Source: Candidatus Omnitrophota bacterium (GTDB taxonomy: Bacteria; Omnitrophota; Gorgyraeia; Duberdicusellales; Duberdicusellaceae). Taken from it: 48,011 nt of DNA. Location: positions 1 through 48,011 of the forward strand of contig WFRI01000051.1 of assembly GCA_015486615.1 (NCBI GenBank), written 5' to 3'. Both the position numbers and the translations under genes were made by a program. Below are positions 43,701-48,011 of the stretch, piece by piece (the first letter of the stretch is position 1; the number at the start of each line of letters is the position of its first letter). Under the pieces are notes generated by a model. That model worked only from the letters and a program-made list of their open reading frames with translations, had not been told where the DNA came from and did no database searches.

Positions 43701-43923
43701 ACGGCGGATGCGTGGCTGTGCCGTTGAAAATAATATCTTCCATTTTTGACCCGCGCAGGGATTTGGGGCTTTGTTCACCCAGTGACCAGACAATAGCATC
43801 AAACACATTGGATTTACCGCATCCATTAGGTCCTACAATTGCTGTTATGCCGGGTTCAAAGGCAAGAGATACCCTCTGCGGGAAGGATTTAAATCCATAT
43901 ATATCTATAGATTTTAGATACAT
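40720..43923 (-). CDS. smc: SMC chromosome segregation protein with a reduced hinge
   Basis: 1067 residues against the usual 1150-1190. Both head parts are intact: Walker A GPNGCGKSNV (31-40) and an N-terminal VSLAFEPGITAIVG; the C-terminal ABC signature LSLLSGGEKSLTAIAL (966-981) and Walker B CILDEIDAPLDESN. Long coiled coils run about 165-505 and 560-905, of equal length. Between them only about 60 residues (500-560) remain; LPLQTVLIGKIEQPAGIFEN and FRMKTKI are visible, without the glycine-rich hinge motifs. It would compact and segregate DNA. It lies 14 bases after etfA. Confidence 0.95.
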   Translation of the reverse strand: MYLKSIDIYGFKSFPQRVSLAFEPGITAIVGPNGCGKSNVFDAIVWSLGEQSPKSLRGSKMEDIIFNGTATHPPLNYAEVTMVFSNEDRALNIDFEEVSITRKLFRSGESEYYINKSPARLKDIQDMLHSVGLGQGSYSFILQGKINSFIMAKPEEKRVIFDEAAGILKYKEKKRETARKLEDTENNLLRVEDIIQEVSRQINSLERQVKKAKRYQEIHEELIDTERKITILKIRELNLQQENLSKGITQIQERENLLQQQISQHQQSLKDIETKAIGKAKEKEFLQSQIISLEADISRFQNNIQINQQRIEEFSQRENQLRQNQQEQKASRQSQKERIARLEQEIEKIGETILQNEERIKACGSEITALEQTIIQKKNIIKQAKEALLGIEEERVSISNQIIDIQSKINTLSARKKRLELERLKVSGEISTYKKRQEEITSEKNSLINNLNLYTSQLKDVQDNIRNTESKIEKDKTEIAETEKNIEILSSQLELLKDLKTKYEQFPQAEEIEISINKELPLQTVLIGKIEQPAGIFENQSGKIFKFRMKTKIIPQKSSQIENDINALKEKLLSLNTNLQNGQDTLSQLKQGVEEIESKAKEADKRLATTVESLNNINENTSRLEEEISIIEMDIKEAEEGLNESRRQESGLVQERSAKESLIEEKNSLIRQTAETINNSTNQIKDLQIETAKLSTQIESLKEEKNAKTADIEIFRQDMQKISAYIEQIYREITSAGQKIKEIKEETEKLAASIATSREKLDVVKTNLEEILREEENLSRQKSTINGQISRLAQELEGLKQKEYDLRIRLKDMDFSKTQTQEYFTQTYQIDFDAESVREQKIEETIDELNNKKEELKRKENNLGNVNLVAIDEFEELKQRYDFLNRQKEDVLLSKETLKKAIAKINKLSRELFLETFQKIQEVFKDYFRFLFGGGQAKITLLDESNVLESGIEINVQPPGKKLQNLSLLSGGEKSLTAIALIFAIFKVKPSPLCILDEIDAPLDESNIDRFNHTVKDFTEKSQFIVITHNKKTISIANVLYGVTMQEPGVSKIVSVKLLDSEKTTVS

Positions 43924-43937
43924 AATAAAGGAAGAAA

Positions 43938-45134
43938 TTACTTTCTGATTTCCTTAAATTTTTTTGTCAAAAGAGGCACTATTTCGAATAAATCTCCGAC
44001 TAATCCGTAATTAGCCACTTTAAAAATAGGTGCAGAAGGGTCCTTATTTATGGCTACGATTATTTTGGAAGACTGCATTCCTACTAAATGCTGAATTTGT
44101 CCGGATATCCCACAGGCAAAATAAACTTTAGGGCACACTGTTCTTCCGGTTTGGCCTACCTGGTGTGAATAAGGTATCCAGCCGCTGTCTACTGCTGCCC
44201 GGGACGCGCCTATGGCAGCGTCTAAAGTTTCAGCCAATTCCTTTAAAATTTTGAAATTTTCCGGCCCCTGCAGGCCCCTGCCGCCGGAAACAATAATATT
44301 TGCTTCGGCTAAATTTACTGTAGAGGTAATTTCTTCTATGAATTTTATAAATTTTACCCGGTTGTCAATTATTTCGCCGGTTAAGTTTTCCTCTATTATT
44401 TCTCCTCTGGCATCGGGGATTATTTCTGCTTCCTGCATAACTTTGTGCCGGACCGTAGCCATTTGCGGCCGGTTGTCAGGACTGACTATTTGAGCCATTA
44501 TATTTCCGCCAAAGGCCGGCCGGGTCTGAATAAGAATTTTTTCTTTGGGATCTATGTCTAATCCTGTGCAGTCAGCAGTAAGCCCGGCATAGAGATTTAC
44601 GGCTATCCGGGAAACCAACGACCTGCCGCAGGAAGTTGCCCCGGCGAGGAATATTTCCGGCTTGTACTTTTTTATAAGTTTAACTATAGCATTGGAATAA
44701 TTTTCGGCAGTATATTCTTTTAATTGAAGCATATCTGTTACAAATACTTTTTGTGCACCTCGCTGGATAAGCTCGCCGGCTTTTTCTTTAATGTTATAGC
44801 CTAAAAGCACAGCGCCGACATAGGTGTTTAAGTCTTTTGCTAACTGTTGGGCCTTGTTAAGAAGTTCAAATACAACCGAAGATATTTTACCGCTGCGCTG
44901 TTCTGCAAAAACCCATACGCCTTTATATTCTTCTAATCCTTTCTGCTGTTTTTTCTGCTGACGGGAAATTTCTATGGCATTAAATTTGCAGACCTGAACG
45001 CAGGCTCCGCAAAGTGTACATTTAGCAATGTCAATAACCGCTTTTTTATCCTGCATAGATATCGCACCAAACGGACAGGCTTTGATACATAATCCGCAGC
45101 CGGTACATTTGTTTTTGATTATTTTTATGCTCAT
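43938..45134 (-). CDS. etfA: Electron transfer flavoprotein alpha subunit with N-terminal ferredoxin
   Basis: 398 residues. The first 60 residues are a two-cluster ferredoxin with CTGCGLCIKACP and CTLCGACVQVCK, each a 4Fe-4S motif. The rest is EtfA, with a FAD-binding C-terminal domain bearing GGRGLQGPENFKIL, SRAAVDSGWIPYSHQVGQTG and GISGQIQHLVGM. Such Fd-EtfA fusions are found in anaerobes with lactate- or caffeyl-CoA-type flavin-based bifurcation. It is co-transcribed with etfB (overlap of 4 bases) and an acyl-CoA dehydrogenase. Confidence 0.96.
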   Translation of the reverse strand: MSIKIIKNKCTGCGLCIKACPFGAISMQDKKAVIDIAKCTLCGACVQVCKFNAIEISRQQKKQQKGLEEYKGVWVFAEQRSGKISSVVFELLNKAQQLAKDLNTYVGAVLLGYNIKEKAGELIQRGAQKVFVTDMLQLKEYTAENYSNAIVKLIKKYKPEIFLAGATSCGRSLVSRIAVNLYAGLTADCTGLDIDPKEKILIQTRPAFGGNIMAQIVSPDNRPQMATVRHKVMQEAEIIPDARGEIIEENLTGEIIDNRVKFIKFIEEITSTVNLAEANIIVSGGRGLQGPENFKILKELAETLDAAIGASRAAVDSGWIPYSHQVGQTGRTVCPKVYFACGISGQIQHLVGMQSSKIIVAINKDPSAPIFKVANYGLVGDLFEIVPLLTKKFKEIRK

Positions 45135-45922
45135 AAATATTGTTTGAAGTCGTTTACAAATTTCTCTGTTATTTCTTCAGGTTCGCCTTCTAAAACTACT
45201 CCGCCTTGTTTCTGCGGAGGGGTAAATATTTTAACTACGTGTGTCGGCGAACCTTCTATTCCTAATTTAGAAGAATCCGCTCCTATTTCTGTTTTTCCCC
45301 ACACAGGTATTTGGGCTTTTTTCGCTTTCATTTTTCCTCTTAAGGAAGGCATACGGGGTTCGTTAATTTCTTTTACCACAGTTATCAAACAAGGCATTTC
45401 AATTTCTACTATTTCAAATCCATCTTCTACCAGCCGCTCTACAAGTATTGTCTGTTTGGCGCCTTTTGTCTCTATTTTGTCAATTTTGCGCACATAAGTT
45501 GCCTGCGGCAGGTTTAAATGCGCAGCAATTCCCGGGCCTACCTGGGCAGTATCTCCATCAGAAGCCTGTTTGCCGCAGATAATTAAGTCAAAGTCCTTTA
45601 TTTTCTTTATTGCCTGGGATAAGATATAACTGGTTGCCCAGGTATCAGAGCCGGCAAAGGATCGGTCAGAGAGGTGAACTGCCTGGTCAATTCCTAAAGA
45701 AATAGCCTCTCTTAAAGCAAAATCTGCCTGAGGCGGGCCCATAGTAATAACTGTAGTTGTGCCGCTAAACCTTTCTTTTAACCGCACCGCTTCTTCTATA
45801 GCATACATATCAAAGGGGTTGATGATAGATTCTACCCCTTCTCTTATTAAAGTATTGGTTTCCGGGTTGATTTTTACATCAGTGGTGTCGGGGACTTGTT
45901 TTATACAGACAATAATATTCAT
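45131..45922 (-). CDS. etfB: Electron transfer flavoprotein beta subunit
   Basis: 263 residues of EtfB: NIIVCIKQVPDTTDVKINP, NPFDMYAIEEAVRLKE, GKQASDGDTAQVGPGIAAHL and the C-terminal IEMPCLITVVKEINEPRMPS. It binds the electron-transferring FAD or AMP with EtfA. The DGDTAQVGP loop is common to the clostridial bifurcating group, though also found elsewhere, so bifurcation is only suggested. It starts immediately after the acyl-CoA dehydrogenase stop. Confidence 0.96.
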   Translation of the reverse strand: MNIIVCIKQVPDTTDVKINPETNTLIREGVESIINPFDMYAIEEAVRLKERFSGTTTVITMGPPQADFALREAISLGIDQAVHLSDRSFAGSDTWATSYILSQAIKKIKDFDLIICGKQASDGDTAQVGPGIAAHLNLPQATYVRKIDKIETKGAKQTILVERLVEDGFEIVEIEMPCLITVVKEINEPRMPSLRGKMKAKKAQIPVWGKTEIGADSSKLGIEGSPTHVVKIFTPPQKQGGVVLEGEPEEITEKFVNDFKQYL

Positions 45923-47080
45923 TTACTTGCCATAACGTTTAATTAAATCCAGAGCAATAACTATTTTTTGTATTTGGTTTGTTCCTTCGTATATCTGGGT
46001 AATTTTAGCATCGCGCATAAATTTTTCAACAGGATAATCTTTCATATATCCGTAGCCGCCAAAAATCTGCACAGCATCAGTGGCGACCTGCATTGCTGTG
46101 TCTGAAGCAATTAATTTCGCCGCGGCGGACGCCGGGCCGATATTTTTCTCTCCCCTGTCCACTGCCCGTGCGACAGAATAAACTAATGCTCTGGCTGCTT
46201 CTGTTTTTGCAGCCATATCTGCCAGCATCCATTGAATTCCTTGGAAAGAAGAGATTTTTTGGCCAAATTGCATCCTGTTATGGGCATAGGATACGGCTAA
46301 TTCCAAAGCGCCTTGGGCTATACCTACTGCCTGAGCCGCAACGCCCGGCCGGGATTGGTCGAATGTGCGCATTGTAACAATAAAACCCGATCCTTCTTTA
46401 CCTCCTAAGAGGTTTTCTTTAGGTACTTGCATATCTTCAAAAATAAGTTCCCGGGTAGAAGATGCCCGTATGCCTAACTTCTCTTCCTTTTTCCCAAAAG
46501 AAAAGCCTTTTGTGCCTTTTTCTACAATAAAAGCAGATATGCCTCTTGGCCCTTTGTTTTTATTAGTTAATGCTATGATAGTGTAGATTTCCGCATCTCC
46601 ACCGTTAGTGATGAAGTGCTTTAAGCCGTTAAGTATGTATTTGTCTCCCTTTTTTTCTGCCCGGGTAGTTACTGCGGCTGCGTCAGAACCTGCCTCAGGC
46701 TCAGTTAGGGCAAAAGCCGCAAGTTTTTTCCCGCTGGCAATTTCCGGAAGGTATTTCTTTTTTTGTTCTTCTGTGCCGAATAAAAGTATGGGAAACATTC
46801 CCAAAAAAGAGGCCGCATAGGAAGCCGCAACCCCGCCGTCTATACGAGAGATTTCTTCAGTAGCAATACATAAATCTACAAGGCCTCCGCCCATTCCTCC
46901 ATACTGTTCAGGTATGCATATAGAAAACAGGTCAGATTCGGCAAATGTTTTCAGGATATTTTCCGGCAGTTCTTCTTTTTCGTCCCATTCCTGCGAATGC
47001 GGCCGGATTTTCTCTTCAGCAATCTGCCGGCATAAGTCTTTTATCATTTTTTCTTCTTCAGTAAAACCGTAATCAAACAT
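45923..47080 (-). CDS. Acyl-CoA dehydrogenase
   Basis: 385 residues, normal for short/medium-chain acyl-CoA dehydrogenases. Seen: FALTEPEAGSDAAAVTTRAEK near residue 128, and TRAEKKGDKYILNGLKHFITNGG, GSGFIVTMRTFDQSRPGVAAQAVG, and the C-terminal QIFGGYGYMKDYPVEKFMRDAKITQIYEGTNQ with the catalytic glutamate in IYEGTN. Acts on butyryl-, caffeyl- or similar CoA; the exact substrate is unknown. It leads the etfBA cluster. It has AGGAGG 6 bases before the ATG and a strong promoter about 50 bases upstream. Confidence 0.95.
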   Translation of the reverse strand: MFDYGFTEEEKMIKDLCRQIAEEKIRPHSQEWDEKEELPENILKTFAESDLFSICIPEQYGGMGGGLVDLCIATEEISRIDGGVAASYAASFLGMFPILLFGTEEQKKKYLPEIASGKKLAAFALTEPEAGSDAAAVTTRAEKKGDKYILNGLKHFITNGGDAEIYTIIALTNKNKGPRGISAFIVEKGTKGFSFGKKEEKLGIRASSTRELIFEDMQVPKENLLGGKEGSGFIVTMRTFDQSRPGVAAQAVGIAQGALELAVSYAHNRMQFGQKISSFQGIQWMLADMAAKTEAARALVYSVARAVDRGEKNIGPASAAAKLIASDTAMQVATDAVQIFGGYGYMKDYPVEKFMRDAKITQIYEGTNQIQKIVIALDLIKRYGK

Positions 47081-47132
47081 TTTTACCTCCTGACTGCTCT
47101 TTGGTTATTTATGGATAAGACTGTAAAACTGT

Positions 47133-47160
47133 ATTATACAAAAAAAATATTTTTTTGCAA
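47133..47160 (-). promoter_or_regulatory. Sigma-70-type promoter of the acyl-CoA dehydrogenase-etf-smc run
   Basis: On the minus strand TTGCAA is followed after 16 bases by a perfect TATAAT. The spacer is A/T-tracted. The predicted start leaves a leader of about 45 bases before the ATG at 47080. No gene lies on the minus strand upstream of it in the window. Confidence 0.7.
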
Positions 47161-47249
47161 ATGTTATCCCCTACCCCGAATTGACTCACATTAAATCTAA
47201 CCCAAAATATTTTATACGGGATTCGTTGATTCATAATAAATCTAACCGA

Positions 47250-47277
47250 AAATATGCCTTAAAAAGGAGGCATATTT
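47250..47277 (+). promoter_or_regulatory. Hairpin that hides the transposase ribosome-binding site
   Basis: AAATATGCC (47250-47258) and GGCATATTT (47269-47277) make a perfect 9-base-pair stem that ends at the ATG at 47278. The AGGAGG of the ribosome-binding site lies partly in the 10-base loop and partly in the right arm. This is the layout expected for a translation block on read-through mRNA, as known for some other IS. Confidence 0.6.
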
Positions 47278-48011
47278 ATGAGTCCAGGAGCCCGTATAGA
47301 ATATCTTGAATCAATAGTTGTCAGATATCGTAAAGCGTCAAAAAAGCAAAAAATAGTTATTCTTAATGAATTCTGCCAAACTTGCGGCTATAACAGCAAA
47401 TACGCCATATACTTGCTTTATACTTTTAAACGATTCACCAAACCTAAGCCTAAAAAACAAGGTAAACCTTCAAAGTATAACCATCCCAATATTATAACGC
47501 CATTGCGCCAAATATGGTTAGCAGCCTATATGCCATGTTCAAAACGCCTTAAGTCAATCTTACCACAATGGATTGGTTTTTATCATAAAGAATATGACCA
47601 TTTGCCAGCAAATGTTGTCCAATTGCTCCTTAAAATATCTGCCCCTACTATCAATAGAATACTAAAGCCTTATAAAGCAAAATACAAAACTAAAGGCAGA
47701 TGCACTACAAAACCAGACACTCTCCTCAAAAAACATATTTTAGTTAAAACAAACCAATGGAATAAATCCCGGCCTGGCTTCATGGAAGCCGATACCGTAG
47801 CCCCTTGCGGCCAGCGTTTAGAAGACGATTTTACGTATATTGTCGATTACGTTGATATCGCTACTACGCAGACAGAACAACGTGCTATCTGGAGCAAAGG
47901 CGAAACCGGCGTCCTTGAATAAACAAAAGATGTGGAAAATTCTATCCCTTTTGACCTGCTTGGCTTTGATTGTGACAACGGTTCAGAATTCTTAAACTGG
48001 CACTTGCTTAG
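47278..48011 (+). pseudogene. Integrase/transposase of an rve-domain IS, broken by an in-frame stop
   Basis: The frame runs 214 residues to a TAA at 47920-47922 and then continues in the same frame to the window edge with TKDVENSIPFDLLGFDCDNG and SEFLNWHLL. The continuous family pattern (MSPGAR-EYLE, NEFCQTCGY, WLAAYMPCSKRLKSILP, TTKPDTLL, GFMEADTV) places the first catalytic Asp at residue 172 and the second, DNGSEF, at 233, after the stop. One base change (for example CAA to TAA) would explain it. TAA is a normal stop in other genes here. Copies of intact relatives elsewhere could move it in trans. The window ends before the catalytic Glu. Confidence 0.8.

Larger units (their letters stand above)
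47190..48011 (+). mobile_element. Left part of an insertion sequence (rve/DDE transposase type)
   Basis: Everything from here to the window edge looks like an IS. The subterminal region carries two near-identical 18-base direct repeats, AAATCTAACCCAAAATAT at 47193-47210 and AAATCTAACCGAAAATAT at 47238-47255 (17 of 18 identical, 45 bases apart), likely transposase-binding sites. The outer end is not sure and no terminal inverted repeat or target duplication can be judged because the right end is outside the window. It is the only plus-strand gene region. Confidence 0.75.

Overview
The window is an AT-rich chromosomal segment from a diderm (outer-membrane) bacterium. Apart from a disrupted insertion sequence at the right edge, every convincing gene lies on the minus strand, so it reads right to left. 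ADP-heptose genes (gmhA, rfaE2), a TonB-family protein and Lgt argue for a Gram-negative envelope. A ferredoxin-fused EtfA, a PPi-type phosphofructokinase and the absence of respiratory genes suggest anaerobic, fermentative or low-energy metabolism. The gene mix and spacer style resemble candidate phyla such as Omnitrophota, but that placement is inference. No rRNA, tRNA or CRISPR array was found.

Layout in transcription order (right to left): (A) 47080-34608, acyl-CoA dehydrogenase, etfB, ferredoxin-etfA, smc, a GAF-GGDEF protein, cvpA, a Nif3-like gene, dnaG and rpoD, behind a clear sigma-70-type promoter. (B) 34406-29273, lgt, trxA, nadE, truA and a polytopic GT-C-like protein. (C) 28943-28113, a DUF1844 protein and a small cysteine-motif membrane protein. 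(D) 27751-22389, hisI, trpE, fmdB-like, DUF1015, accD and guaB3-type IMP dehydrogenase, with its own promoter. (E) 22139-17144, guaA and dnaE. (F) 16719-8821, an HU/IHF gene, hisS, aspS, DUF6485, trxB, a flippase-like membrane protein, a NYN nuclease, a metallo-beta-lactamase-fold hydrolase, a PP-loop/NFACT-R tRNA enzyme and a tonB-like gene. (G) 8620-8168, an N-acetylglutamate-synthase-like acetyltransferase with a consensus promoter. (H) 7685-5463, a Trm112-like protein, aroQ, an M24 peptidase and efp. (I) 5258-3456, accB-accC. (J) 3048-1, an AmaP/Asp23-family membrane protein, PPi-type pfk, gmhA, rfaE2 and the start of a thiamine-phosphate synthase.

The content is mostly housekeeping: replication (dnaE, dnaG, smc), transcription (rpoD), translation (hisS, aspS, efp, truA), fatty-acid initiation (accB, accC, accD), GMP, NAD, histidine, tryptophan and shikimate synthesis, and redox (trxA, trxB). 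I found no convincing wholly new system. The points most worth a second look are an SMC protein whose hinge is reduced to about 60 residues, a bacterial-type AspRS lacking the GAD insertion domain, an EF-P with arginine at the modified tip, a composite intergenic hairpin repeat whose two copies show a compensatory base-pair change, a 240-bp foldback element at 7914-8154, and an insertion sequence whose ribosome-binding site lies inside a hairpin. Intergenic gaps are built from recurring short phrases and palindromes, while gene junctions inside operons are tight or overlapping.
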